Shown in pieces: positions 12,399 to 24,519 of a DNA stretch of 64,000 nt. The notes beneath the pieces were generated by a model. It saw only the letters and a program-made list of their open reading frames with translations, searched no databases and was not told the origin of the DNA. Numbering within the stretch: position 1 is the stretch's first letter; every line of letters begins with the position of its first letter. This stretch comes from Prinsepia uniflora (Eukaryota > Streptophyta > Magnoliopsida > Rosales > Rosaceae). Location: contig CM064872.1 of assembly GCA_032719365.1 (NCBI GenBank), forward strand, positions 53,558,891 through 53,622,890. The letters run 5' to 3'. The translations under genes and the position numbers were made by a program.

Positions 12399-12458
12399 AC
12401 ACAACTCCAATCCGTTCGCCAATAACAGACACAACTCCAATCCGTTCGCCAATAACAG
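12399..12458. repeat. 30-bp perfect tandem duplication at the gap edge
   Basis: ACACAACTCCAATCCGTTCG and the ten bases after it are repeated twice in tandem (12399-12428, 12429-12458). The unit lies in LINE ORF1. Because it abuts the gap, it could be a gap-closing artefact rather than biology. Confidence 0.85.
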
Positions 12459-12864
12459 ATGCATTTGCCGCTGTGAGCATATTCATTGGGGACGCCGTAG
12501 GCCTGGATCCAATATGTAAACAGGTGGAAGGGGATCTCCTCCACTGCCAAGGTTTGCCAGCCACCAGCAAGGCGGAGAAACCAGTGTCCCATCACCGACC
12601 ACCGGCCCACCCTTAATGATGCGATCCGCCGTTGCTTTATCCTGAGAACATTGCTGAAAAAATATTGTCTTTGACCAATGAGATGTTCGCGCCTCCCTGT
12701 AAGTTGCCCAGGGCAGTCCGGAGGATGGATTTAATTGCTCCGCGATTAGGGGATTTTGTCAGCAATGACAGTCCCCCACGATTTTTGGTCCCAGAGTCCA
12801 GGTTGGATATCTCAAGTGATGCTTCCAATTTGATGATTAGCTCTTCAGTTTCCAGGTTTGCCAT
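12399..12864 (-). pseudogene. LINE ORF1 N-terminal fragment (DUF4283-like)
   Basis: The minus-strand ATG at 12864 starts a frame beginning MANLETEELI and including KSILRTALGNLQGG. A frameshift near 12610-12640 leads to MGHWFLRLAGGW and then PFHLFTYWIQAYGVPNE. This is the usual start and DUF4283 region of plant LINE ORF1 (an RNA-binding protein ending in a CCHC knuckle). The knuckle itself would lie in the gap. Broken by the frameshift and by the 30-bp duplication. Confidence 0.7.
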
Positions 12865-13490
12865 TTTGTTGTTTTGGAGGTGTAGGGTCAGATTTTTTTT
12901 TTGTTATGGTTATGGATTCCGTATAGGTTTAGGGTGACAGGGGGTGGTGGTTTTTCCAATAGGGTAGTAGTGCGAGGAGATCCTATTAGGTTTGGACAGG
13001 GGGGTTTTTGTTAATGGGTCTAATCCTGGACGGGTTGAACTGAGTTTGGTGCATTTTTTTGGTTTTGGTTTCCTGCAGATTTTAAAGGGAGGGGAAAGGT
13101 CTCTGGTTTACTGGCACAAGAGGCCGGGGTATTAATGATTTGTACCCAAGTTTTCTCATGGGGAGCAGCATTAGCATTTAGAGCCGGGCGACTGGTGGTT
13201 GGAGGTTGGGGGAGTATGGCTTGGGGTCACAGCTGAGATACGGGCTGCGATACCATTGTCATGGAAGGCTCTGAGCAGTAGCAGCATTTAGAACTGGTGG
13301 CGGGGGTTGGTGGTTGGGGAGATGGTGGGGGCCACAGTTGAAATAACTCTGCTGAACCATGGCATGAAGACACTGATGAAGTGGATGTACAATGTGGTTG
13401 CTTAGAGCCCCCATCCACAAGTTGGATTGCTCAAGGGCAAAGATACTCCCATAGCAGAGAGGGAACTCCCAGAAGGAGAGAATTACTCAT

Positions 13491-14328
13491 ATATATTATA
13501 CATTTGATCCATTTCAGCTTTTATGATAATTGAACCCATAATCTCCCACTAATTCTATATGGTAAAATGAAGAAATAATTATAAATTAGTCCAATTTTTA
13601 AGTATAACATATAAATAGTCCACTTAAAATATAAAATAATTTATTTACTCTATTATTAAGATTTTTTTCTGTGTCTTTTAATGTTTTATTTTTTTAAAAA
13701 AAAATCTAATACCGTTTATACCCTTTTCAGATATTGATAAGTAACTTTCAAAATTTAGATATTAATATTTTATATTTATTTTTTAAAATTATTTGATAAG
13801 ATAATTCTAACTTAAATTTCATATTTTTCAAATTTGTTTTAGGAATGAAAATCATTTTAATCCACCAAAAATTATAAGATATTATTTTATACTTTGGAAT
13901 AATTAGAGGACTCACGAGTAATTTATTTATTTTATATATTTTTTTAATTCCTTTGTAGATAAAATTATTAATTTCCTGTTTTTTTTTATTCTTTCGTAGG
14001 TAACTTAATAATTATCTGTCTATTTTTTATTTTTCTATTCTATTTCAGAGAGTTATATTGTGTATAATATACCTTATTATACAATTAAAATTCTCATAGG
14101 TGAATTATATTTTTTTGTATAATTAAAATTGCTATAAATAAAATCAAATCAAATCAAACTATATGATATGTAATGACATGCTTGTAATTCTTTAGAAATT
14201 AAGAGACTAAAATTAATGCTGTATTTTGACCAATAATAAAAAAAAATTAATTATTTCTTATATACAATTAATATTTATTGTAGGAGACAATAATTTATAA
14301 TTTAGACTAGGCCTATATATAATTTATA
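13491..14328. other. AT-rich intergenic spacer left of the Helitron
   Basis: Very AT-rich DNA with long T and A runs and no supported gene. It is the left flank of the Helitron. If the Helitron call is right, base 14328 was once adjacent to base 44970. Confidence 0.5.
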
Positions 14329-14339
14329 TCTATACTAAA

Positions 14340-17300
14340 GCCCAAGACGTTTTTTCACTGTTCATGCACAATGCTTTCACCGTTTTTCACTGTGTCCATT
14401 CGTGTTTTTCCCATTTTTGCCCCTCAAATTTTTTTCCCTCCGCTGCACGAATTTTTCCCTCTCCCTTTCTGCGTGCGAGCGCCGTCTTTCATGTTTTTCC
14501 TATTCTTCATTTGGATCGAATCACCAATTCGGCTGCACTTTCATCCAATCGGAAGTGAGAGGTGCGCCCATACTCTGCGTCATGAGGTTATCTCCCTACA
14601 CACCTCATCTTCAATTCATTTATCTATTTCCCATCTTTCCTTTGATTGTGTTTCTTGCCGAAATTGCCTTTGCTAGGACATCATCATCTCTGCGTCCGTG
14701 TTGCCGCTGCTGCATCCCCATTATCATCTCTGCGTCTCATCATCTCTGCTGCATCCTATCTGCAAGTCAATCGTTCGCTGAAATTTTCTTAGGTGAGTTT
14801 TGTGGTTTAATCGGAGCTGTTGCCTTGGGAGAGAGAGACAAATGGTTACCGCAGGCTTATGTATTAGCAATTTCTCATGTGATTGATTAGATTTCATGTT
14901 AGTCTGTTGATTAATAGTCTGTGTGGCAATTAATAGTCTGTAGATTTCATCGATTTATCTTCTTTCATGCTGGGTGTACTGACATATCATTAGCAGCTTC
15001 GTTTCTGTAGACAAAGAGGAGGAACAGAATTGGAGGGTTAGTTACTAGGATTTTCATTCAAATTTGATGGTTTTTGGATTTTAAATAAGGGATTGTAGAA
15101 GAGGGCTTTCTGGTTTTGATGATTCAAAGTGAAAAGACTTCTGCTTTCTAATGAATTATTTTGGGTTTAATTAAGTAATTGTACACAATAGTATAGCTGG
15201 ATTTGAGATCTTCTTTTTATGGAATAGATTATGTAATTTCCTGTTGGAATCTTATGTTATGAACTCCGTAAATTGGGTTGACTTGATGGTAGTTCGTATT
15301 TTCTTTCTTCGTTCCTTTGGTGGGTTTGTACATGCTGTTGATTTTAGCTATAAAAGTGAAATAGAATTTCTAGGTCATTGGAATTTAGGGAGAACTTTGG
15401 TTTATTGGACTGATGTGAATTGGAACTTCTTCACATAGTATGGAGGGCTTCAAAAATGTAGTTAAAACCTCATGATTTTTCTAATTTTTTAGGGTTCCTC
15501 TGCAATTTTATGTCTTTTTTGGATGATATTGTATTCGAGAAGCAAAGCGCCCTATTTTCCCTTCAAATTTTGTGGTGATAAATATGTAAGTTTGATTGAT
15601 TGTCATGGAATTACCTAGCAGATACCCTACATTAGTTAGCATAGTTAGTGAATATATGTAGTGCTTAATCTAATTTCTTAGTGGTTCTGAGTTGTATAGT
15701 GAAACTGTCCCGATTTTATATCAAGACAAAGCTAGCGTGAGTTTAGTTTTTCAATCCATCTATATTCCTAGGAAAGAAGCTTTTGATGTCTTCTCATTGA
15801 GTGTTTAAGTTGGATTTTCCTTTCACGGATAACAGGGCTATTCGATTTATGATCTTTTACTTGGAAGATGGGGACATGGGCTATTCGATTTCTTCAATCC
15901 ATCTGATCTCGCCGCATCTATATTTTAATTGCCCTTTCTCTATTCCATGATAATGGACTTCCCCTATTGGTTCTGATCATGCCAATTTGGATTTCATATT
16001 GCTGATATTGTACTTGGAGTTTGAATTTGTATTCAATTGTGTGGCTTTTTCAGATTGGGCTTCGATTTCTAGATTGTCTGATTCACATATTCAATACCCG
16101 CATCAAAAGTTGTAAATGAAATACATATGCATCATAACCATCAATGCACTGCTTTAATTTATTCGTCCAATGTGCATTTTCATTGAGGTTCTATTTTGAC
16201 ATTCATATGCATAACAATATTCTGAACATTCGATATTTATTGAAGACTTTGGTAGAACTTACCGCCTAGTTTTTACTCTCTGATTTCTGTTGTCAACACC
16301 CAATCTGGGCTTATCAATTATTTGTGGATTATGTGATTTGATTTTTGACTTCATTAATTAAACTGTCAACTTTGTTAATTTAGCTTTGTGTTTATGCAAT
16401 CTTCCTACATATGGGTGTCTGATTTCAATTATGGTCATCATTGGATGGACATCATTGTAAACGGATTACGTCAAGTTGGAATTTACTCATCTGCACTAAA
16501 ACGGATTACATGTGGGTGTCTGATTTCAATTATGGTCATCATTAGTTAATGTTCTACGGTACATTCTGATGATGAAAAGTAGCAAAAATCTCGGTTTTAG
16601 AAAACAAAATTTGATTGGTAATTGCTTATCTTTCTTCTTTTCTGTAATTTATTTATACTATGATGATTGGATGATGATTGATTTACTCATTGTGAGTGTT
16701 TGGGAGTTTTCTTATATATTTGATTGAATTGTATTGCATTAATTATATCATTTACACATATATTATCTTGTTCATAATCTCTTTCGTTTTTCTCTCTTTT
16801 GCTCTGTGGTTTCCATTTTAGTTTTGCTTTGTTCTCATTTATAATTCAATTTTGTTGGTTCTGTGATTTCATAGATGTTTTCCAAGTTTTAAATGAATTG
16901 AATGATGGTAGGGGTTCTTATAGTTTATATAAGTTGGCCCCATTGGAGAATTAAGATTAATGAATTCATTGATTGCGGAGTTATTTGCACCTGCAAGAAT
17001 ATTACAAGTTCTTCATAAGTCCTATGACATACCCAGATCTTCAAAGATAAAATTCAATACCTTCTACTTGAATCCTTTTCTATCAAATCCATGCTCCCGA
17101 CCAGAGGATGAGCGAATATCTTGGTTTCATTGTAGTTGTTGTTTCAAGTTATTATACCTATAGCAAACCACATATCAAATACTTATGTTTGATGAGTGAA
17201 TATCTTGATTTATGCATATCACAAATTCTTATGTTTTTTGTTACTCTGTTCAAATCTTAATTGACATCTGGATTATTATCAGTTAAGGCTTTGGGCTACA

Positions 17301-18660
17301 TTAAGGATCATTTGGTGCCTAATTTTTCCTTCCATAAAGGTTAGATATAAATTTCATTTTTAGCTATTTAATTTTAGAAAATAGTAGTAGTTGAATATAA
17401 TTTCTCTACAATGAAATCCATTTTTATCAAATATACCGTTTTCCAGTTTTATTAATGTGTTATATATCGTTTGTGTTTTTTTGTTATATAAATTTTGTTT
17501 ATTTATAATTGCAATTTTCCAGTTATTCTACTTATAGTAAACCACATATCAAACAGCTCTCCTTGCTCTTTCCAAGTTATAAAATCTGATTACATTGCTA
17601 TGGATTCCTTTTATTTTCTTACATAGATATCAAACTACTTACATCAGCGACAAATATACTATTTGTTCATATTCGTTACGTTTTCCAAGTTATGAGAACT
17701 TTTTAAGCTCACTATGAAAATGAAAATTCATTATTATCCTTCTTTCTAATTTAATTTCGATTCAATTAATTGATCATTAAATTAAATTATTTTCTTATAT
17801 TTTGTGCATTGATTATTTGCAGCTTCATTTTTAGTTTCGTGGATTCATTACGAGTCTTATCCCTATCAATCGTTTTTGCTTCCGTTGAGAACAATCACAT
17901 GTGTTAACAAATTAGCCCTTCAATGCAGATATACTTTTCTTATCAGAAAAATGTTTAAGGAAATCTCAGGACTTCCCAATGCAAATCAATTAAAACCAAT
18001 TACTAAATGTAAATTTACAAACAAGATAAGACATCACATCAATAATATAAGAATTATCTTTTGAGTGATTCTTCACTATGAGTTTGCAGAGAGAATTTTC
18101 TGATATGTTTGATTGAATTCAATTATATTACTGACATGATTCACAGATAGACTATCCTCTAGGAGAATAATATTGGTTGAATATATTAGTTCAGTGCATT
18201 TTCCATTGGGTTTCGAATGGATTAAAACTGTATTTCAATTTTTTTTGCTTAATTGTGTTGTTCAATTAGCTGTTGATATTTGATTGTCTATTTTTTCTTC
18301 TTCTGACTTTGAATTAATACGCCCCATAATAGTCTTCATTCATGACAGTATTTTCTTTACCAAGTCACTAACTCCATTTAATCAACCTACATTTTCTACT
18401 AGCAAGCCAAATGAGAAAAGATTAGTGAAGAAAACAAGTAGAGGGAGTGAACATCAATAGTTGATAGAGACATTGACTATATTTTTTTCAATCATAAGAC
18501 CATATTTTTTAGATTTTTTTTACAAGCCATAGGGAAAGAGCGCCTATTTTGATGTAACACTATTAATGGAGATAATGTAGTTATTTGGGTAAACAAAATT
18601 TATAATTTATAATAAAATCTAAAATTCCAAAGAAAGTCAAAATATCTACAAAAATTCGAA
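14340..18660 (+). other. Helitron 5' leader region
   Basis: Just inside the 5' end is a pyrimidine-rich stretch (14350-14790) with three overlapping open frames but no recognisable domain. AT-rich intron-like sequence follows. A small frame at 16960-17163 and another at 17876-18064 resemble nothing I know. I infer promoter and spliced untranslated leader, because duplicated exon-like units follow downstream. Confidence 0.4.
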
Positions 18661-18715
18661 GGCAATGTTAATTTGTTAGATATATTATATATCTATATAT
18701 AACCATTATGCGTTC

Positions 18716-18872
18716 TCATGGTTTATATATATATATATATTATATGTGTTTTCATGGTTTTGTTATATAATGTATGTGTTCTCATGGTTTTGTTGTATAT
18801 AGTTTTCAATATCCTATATATATATATATATATTATATGTGTTCTCATGGTTTTTGTTATATATATATATTT
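18716..18872. repeat. TA microsatellites with repeated GTGTTCTCATGGTTT motif
   Basis: Two (TA)n blocks (about 18724-18742 and 18816-18836) and a third short one near 18860 alternate with a GTGTT(T/C)TCATGGTTTT motif present about four times. This is local tandem duplication of a mixed unit. The open frames here come from the TA runs and are not genes. Confidence 0.7.
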
Positions 18873-19089
18873 TGTGTTCTCTGGTTTTTCATATGTGTAT
18901 GTGTGTTTTTGATGCCGATGTTTTATTTCAATGTGATTTGGTTGTTAAATGCTTAGTAAGTGTAAGAAAGATTATTTTGATATCGGATTTAGAGTAAATT
19001 GTTACATTTTAATTATTTCCTTCTGAAGTTTGATTATTGGGTTGGATTTGACATACTGAATATTTGTATCTTATGTTTTTTTTTTCCAG

Positions 19090-19137
19090 TATTCAAGAAG
19101 AGAAACAATTTGGCTTTGATTTAGGCTAATTTTACAG
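19090..19137 (+). other. Duplicated leader exon, copy 1
   Basis: 48-nt unit starting TATTCAAGAAGAGAAAC, preceded by a T-rich tract ending CCAG and followed by GTAAAT. It looks like a spliced non-coding exon of the Helitron transcript, since all frames are short. The surrounding 300-400 bp is also repeated at the other two copies. Confidence 0.5.
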
Positions 19138-20118
19138 GTAAATGTTTTTATTCGTGGTTCGTAACTTTTTATTCTATTCTATGATTTGTATTATGAATTG
19201 AATTCTGAATTTGTATTAGTTTGCAAACTAATTTTATATTATTTTTTGGGGTTCTCACTTCGAATATCTTTATTTTTGAGTGGAGTATTCTTTGTATTGG
19301 TTATATGATTAGATAGAAGATGTGTTATATAAGTGATTTGTTGATTGTTAACTATGTTAATTTGTTTGGAATATTTGTGATGGGATTTTGATATGTTTGT
19401 GCATCATTTAGAAATCCTCTGCTGTTTATCCTCTTAACCATCCAATCCATCCAGTCCATCCAATCGGAATATGTGTATCACTTATCTAACTTTAGGTTGA
19501 CATACATATTCAATTTAATAGTGACGTCTCCAATATCCGTGAAATTGGCTTTAGGTTAAGGTATTGATGGCTCTGTGTCGTCAAAAAGTTAATGTGCAGC
19601 ATATAGGTTTTCCCCCAAACACTATTACTCTGTCTCTGCTGAATTTGATGGAGGAAAATAAGCAGACTTTTCAATAAAAAAAACTATTTGTTTTAGCATG
19701 AATTAGTTGTCAGATTCTTTTGTTTAGATTTTAATCTATTTGATTGAATGATATTGGTAAACACAGGTTTTGATGGATAGTTCAAATTTATTGTTCGCTT
19801 AAACTCACAAGACTTAATCATCATACACTCTTTTCCTTTATAATAGTGAAAACTATTTGAATTTGAACTTATCAGTCATCATTTAGAAAAGAGGGAATTT
19901 CACTATTTGAAAGCTGAATAGTTTATCAAACTTGGACATTCATGACACCTCATATTGGTATAGTGTGTCATACTTACAAATCACCATGTTTTCTTTTTCC
20001 GTTTACCATTGTATAGTTTCATATAGATTGAAAGCATTTCGTTAACTCCTAACTAATGTAATCCAATCTTATATAAATTGGAAAAGAAAACGTGACGTGA
20101 ACACTTGATGGTCAGCAA

Positions 20119-20768
20119 GAACAATAAAAATTTGATTCAAATAATTTTTTGTTTATTAATATTGGTTTCCATCAAATTTGATTGAAAGAATTGCCTGTTT
20201 ATTAATATTGGATTACATGACATAACAATAAACCCTAAGCTGTTAACATTCAAAATATTAATAACCAGACAATTCTTATCCATGATGTAGCAGAGTGCTA
20301 AAAATATCCATATGCTAATAATGAACAATGAATTAGAAACCAACAAATCAAAATTTTGAGTGAATTTCAATATGTAGTTAATGCAATGTTATATTTCCAG
20401 TCATACATATTAGTACGAAAATTGGTTTTATAGCAACTAGGCGAGACAATAAAGACATAAGACTGCTTACCCATCTCTGCTTTCCTTGGTAAGCATCTGT
20501 TATTGCCTTAACACAAGAACAATAAAATTTGATTCAGATAATTTTTTTGTTTATTAATATTGGTTTCCATCAAATTTAATAATGAACAATGAATTAGAAA
20601 CTAACCAATCAAAATTTTGAGTGAATTTCAATATGTAGTTAATGCATGTTATATTGCCAGCCATATATATGAGTACAAAAATTGGTTTATAGCAACCAGG
20701 CGAGACAATAAAGGCATAAGACTGCTTACCCATCTCTGCTTTCCTTGGTAAACATCTGGTATTGCCTT
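20119..20768. repeat. Imperfect tandem duplication within the Helitron
   Basis: Two neighbouring copies share CAATAAAAATTTGATTCA and then about 190 bp of close identity (20321-20510 against 20579-20768). The second copy lacks an internal part of the first. The duplication includes the edge of an exon-like minus-strand fragment. Confidence 0.75.
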
Positions 20769-20843
20769 GACTGCCCTCAGTGTCCAGTTATCAGAAATCC
20801 CAGTCAAACGAATATTGGTCTTCCAAAATAAAATGGTGAACAA
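20730..20843 (-). pseudogene. Unassigned captured exon-like fragment
   Basis: On the minus strand an open frame with NIRLTGISDNWTLRAV and DVYQGKQRW runs into a canonical donor: TGG followed by GTAAGC (complement of 20725-20729). The composition looks like conserved host protein, unlike the AT-rich surroundings. I cannot name the family. The 3' edge of the same exon with the same donor recurs at about 20471-20509. It is antisense to the Helitron genes. I infer gene capture; a protein search would settle it. Confidence 0.4.
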
Positions 20844-21415
20844 ATTTATAATAAAATCTCAAATTCCAAAGAAAGTCAAAATATCTAAAAAATTCGAGGT
20901 AATGTTATGTAGCAAGACCAATAGTTTCAACTATTTTCTACAAATTCTACCTGGATGATTAGTAAATCTCCTCCAGTAACTCAAAATGACCAATATTACT
21001 AGCAAATCTGTTTGATCTCTGTATGGTTAAAAGAAATTTGTAGCTTCTGGCTATGTGGAAGCTTGATCTTCATGTTCACCATGCTGTTTCACGTGTCAAT
21101 GTTCTTTATTTGAGACATTTGGTCCTTTTTGTCTGTGTATATGCACTATTTTTGAGTGGCTTTATTTGTATATGAATTTCTCTTTTGGTTTCGTTAAGTA
21201 AACAGATTGATTGGAATAGAAAGGAGTAATGCCTCGATATCATTGGGAGTAAAACTCACCATAGAAGGAAATCTTTTTATAATATGTTTAGTGCACTGAG
21301 TTTTTTTTTTCATATTGGTTGTACCTACTTCGATACATGTTAGATCTTGGGAAACATGAACAAAAATTCAAAATCGTTGAGGTACTGAATATTTGTATGT
21401 TATGTTTTTTTCCAG

Positions 21416-21463
21416 TATTCAAGAAGAGAAACAATTTGACTTTGATTTAGGCTGATTTTACAG
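21416..21463 (+). other. Duplicated leader exon, copy 2
   Basis: Second 48-nt copy, starting TATTCAAGAAGAGAAAC, with acceptor TTTCCAG before and donor GTAACT after. It differs from copy 1 at only a few positions. Both splice consensus dinucleotides are kept. Confidence 0.5.
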
Positions 21464-22395
21464 GTAACTTTTTTAGTCGTGGTCTTACTTTTTATTCTAT
21501 TCTATGATTTGTATTATGAATTGAATTCTAAGTTTATATTAGTTGCAAACGAATTTTATATTGTTTTTTGAGGTTCTTACTTCGAATATCATTATGTTTT
21601 TAGTGGATTATTATTTGTATTGGTTATATGATTAAATAGACGATGTGTTATATAGGTAATTTGTTGATGTTAACTTCATTTATTTGTTTAGAATATTTTC
21701 TCAAATTGGGTGTTCGTCATGCTGTTATATGGGCATCTAAATACATAGGTCCTATGCAGTTCTTCATTTTTCAGTTGCCAAAATGATTGTCTTTTTCATT
21801 ATGGTATGAGCTATTTGATAGATATATTGGATTGTTTAAGTTGGTGGTCACTGATTTCCCTGTGAATCAGTTTGTTTTTTTTAATAGTATGGACAAGGAG
21901 AATGTGTGTATAATGCGTTGTCATTTTGCTTATACTATCCACTTATTTTCCTTCATCTCAGAGGTGTGAAATGTCTGCTCGAAGGAAAATATGTCTGCTT
22001 ATGTTTGCTTATGTGTTGACATTTTATTTACATGCCATTCATCAGCCCTGACATAAAATTGTAATATTTTAACTATAGCTTGATGTAGAATCCACACTAA
22101 CTATAAACAAATTTTCAATTCATATGGTCTACTCGACCAATGCACTTTGTATATGTGGTGCATTGTGCATTGACCAAGTGAAGATCAAATTAGTGCATTA
22201 GTAACCTGTCAAATTCCCTTGTTTTAATCTCTATTAGTATATGTGGTGAAGATGAAGTTGATAATAGTTAGTATATGCGGTGAACAATGACGACATGGTC
22301 ACATTCATACCATTTGTCAAACCTCTGTGACTATGGGATGTTAATCATCCCATGAAATATATAGGGGCTACCACAGCGACCACGATCACCTGGGA

Positions 22396-22716
22396 TGTAA
22401 AACCCGTGTCCTTGAGGGAACGGTGAACAATCCCACATTCCTGCGAGGGGGAATGGTCTGGGAAGGGAATGGTGGTGTGCCTTAAAGGTGTAGGCACACA
22501 CCTATCTAGCATGAGGCCTTTTGGGAGCTCAGTGGCTTTGGGGGGAATTGGAACCCCAAAGTTAAGTGAGTTGAGGCTGGTGCAATTCCAGATGGGTGAC
22601 CCCCTGGGAAGTTGCACCGTGAGCTCCCGAAAACAAAACCGTGAGGGCGAGGCCCAAAGCGGACAATATCGTGCTAGATGAATCGGGACCTGACCGAGGA
22701 GGGTCTGGCCCAGACA
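22396..22716 (+). repeat. TRIM 5' LTR
   Basis: 321 bp, TG...CA bounded, preceded by target-site copy TGGGA and followed at 22720 by the primer-binding site. Confidence 0.93.
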
Positions 22717-22787
22717 ATTTGGTATCAGAGCCAGACCCCGACTGGGAAGTGTGCCAGCGAGGACGCTGGGCCCTAAGGGGGGTGGAT

Positions 22788-23108
22788 TGTAAGACCCGTG
22801 TCCTTGAGGGAACGGTGAACAATCCCACATTCCTGCGAGGGGGAATGGTCTGGGAAGGGAATGGTGGTATGCCGTAAAGGTGTAGGCACACACCTATCTA
22901 GCATGAGGCCTTTTGGGAGCTCAGTGGCTTTGGGGGGGATTGGAACCCCAAAGTTAAGCGAGTTGAGGCTGGTGCAATTCCAGATGGGTGACCCCCTGGG
23001 AAGTTGCACCGTGAGCTCCCGAAAACAAAACCGTGAGGGCGAGGCCCAAAGCGGACAATATCGTACTAGATGAATCGGGACCTGACCGAGGAGGGTCGGG
23101 CCCAGACA
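22788..23108 (+). repeat. TRIM 3' LTR
   Basis: 321 bp, preceded by the purine-rich tract at about 22775-22787 and followed by target-site copy TGGGA. Confidence 0.93.
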
Positions 23109-23359
23109 TGGGATGGTCATACATGGTACTGTGTGATTTACATTTAATTGAGTGGTTATGCAAATGATTTCCATCTATATGATATTACGATAGTTGTGTG
23201 ACCAAATGATTTACATTTAATTAACTGGTTATACAAATAAATATAGTTCATTGGCTATAATAACAACATTGTTTTATAACATGTCCTATTAGCTCCTTGG
23301 TCCTCAGACAATTGGATGTACCCAGATGTAAGGTCATGTAGCCTACACCATATTTTAAT

Positions 23360-23725
23360 TATGTTATTTAGACATAATATTAGAGCTTATAATTTCATGT
23401 TCTCATTCACTTCGGTGGGAGCTAAAATTGATGATTCGATCAATAATGGAACTAGCCCTTACGTTTTCAAAGTTAGTGGTCAAGTTTGTCATTTAATAGT
23501 CTTTGCTATCACCAGATGATAAATGTCCAAAATTTATAAACGGCGTGATGATGCAACAAAATTTTTTGTAAAAAGTGGAATTAAAATTGATAATCGTTTT
23601 GTTCTTCCTTATAATTCAGAATTGCTTTAAGGTACAATCCACGCAAATGTTGAGTCCTGTTGTTAATCTATGCTTAGAAAATATCTTTGTCCGTATGTCA
23701 AGAAGGGAATAAACACCTGCAATGA
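23360..23725 (+). pseudogene. Partial second copy of the Helitron Rep gene
   Basis: The first part (about 23360-23515) encodes SFTSVGAKIDDSINNG, closely matching SFTSMGANVDNSVNNG of the main Rep gene (28556-28605). It then jumps to a part (about 23540-23725) with IDNRFVLPYNSELL and NVESCC, matching main-gene sequence at 30135-30215. The roughly 1.4 kb in between is deleted, and stop codons interrupt it. The Y2 region is degenerate. It sits upstream of, and parallel to, the main gene. Confidence 0.8.
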
Positions 23726-23974
23726 GTTAGAGAGTAAGCTCACACAAAACATTGTAGGTCGGATGAGCTTCAATTCATGTAGCTGCTTTTTTTCCTTATT
23801 TTATTTTGTTCTTCTCATAAAAGATGTAAGTTGATAATAGTTAATAAGAATAAGATTTCTATGATAGATTTAGTTCAAACTGAGATTAATTTGTCCATGT
23901 TTACTCATAAACATATTAGAAATAGGAATTGGGAATAATAAAATAGTTGATTAACATAGCTGAGCATGAAGCAG

Positions 23975-23977
<3 letters not shown>

Positions 23978-24002
<25 letters not shown>
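23978..24002. repeat. (TA)n microsatellite
   Basis: About 12 uninterrupted TA repeats in AT-rich Helitron sequence. Confidence 0.9.
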
Positions 24003-24005
<3 letters not shown>

Positions 24006-24519
24006 ATTAGTCTTTAGAAACTAATAACATATTGCAACCACAACATCATTAATATACAAAAAAATGATTCATACCATTAGTCTTTAGTTCATGTGTATCA
24101 TTTTGAGATTAGGCAAAATGATTAATTGCTAAATGCACTTCTACCATCTTATTTTTAATTAACACCTCAATTTTTTGCTTTCATTTAATTGCTACCACAA
24201 CTTTGTAGTCTTACAACGACATTTTGGTCTTAAACTAGATAAATTTGTACATTAATTGCAGGAAATTGCGGTCATATTGATTTCTGGATATTGATTTTTG
24301 GATAAGTTTGGCTCTCTGGTTTTTCATATGTGTATGTGTTTTTTATGCCGATGTTTTATTTCAATGTGATTTGGGTGTCGAATGATTAGTAAGTGTAAGA
24401 AGGATTATTTTGGTTTCAGATTTAGAGTAAATTGTTAGCTTTTAACGATTTCCTGCTTAAGTTTGATTATTGAGTTAGATTTGACGAACTAAATATTTGT
24501 ATGTTATGTTTTTTTTCAG

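Larger units (their letters stand above)
9450..13490 (-). mobile_element. Decayed LINE (non-LTR retrotransposon)
   Basis: Reading the minus strand from about 13490 down, there is a 5' leader and then an ORF1 with a DUF4283-type start. An interrupted stretch follows (foreign repeat plus a 500-N gap). Then come the distal reverse-transcriptase region, a zf-RVT zinc-binding region, an RNase H-like region and an A-rich tail near 9450-9465. The order ORF1, RT, zf-RVT, RNase H is that of plant L1-like elements. ORF2 is broken by several frameshifts, so the element is dead. Endonuclease and most RT are missing, either in the gap or lost. No clear target duplication was found. Confidence 0.8.
22396..23108 (+). 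mobile_element. TRIM-type LTR element nested in the Helitron
   Basis: Two 321-bp direct repeats, 22396-22716 and 22788-23108, each start TGTAA(A/G)ACCC and end GCCCAGACA. They flank an interior of only 71 bp. The interior begins with TGGTATCAGAGCC (22720-22732), a primer-binding site of the initiator-Met tRNA type, and ends in a purine-rich AAGGGGGGTGGAT tract just before the second LTR. A perfect 5-bp target duplication TGGGA flanks the element (22391-22395, 23109-23113). No coding capacity. The LTRs differ at about seven sites, so insertion is moderately recent. This is a textbook terminal-repeat retrotransposon in miniature. Confidence 0.93.

Noticed and set aside
11764..12610. Frames of 197-268 codons
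   Set aside because: They run through 500 N and are artefacts, except for the LINE ORF1 piece to the right of the gap.
9450..13490. A LINE target-site duplication
   Set aside because: Only a weak TGTATA-like similarity was seen near both ends; not enough to call.
14364..14890. Three overlapping plus-strand frames up to 162 codons
   Set aside because: Pyrimidine-rich leader of the Helitron; three frames open at once and no domain. More likely untranslated leader.
18718..18956. Tyr/Ile-rich small frames
   Set aside because: Products of (TA)n microsatellites.
22345..23174. Frames of 109-182 codons on both strands
   Set aside because: They lie in the TRIM LTRs, are duplicated with them, and encode nothing recognisable.
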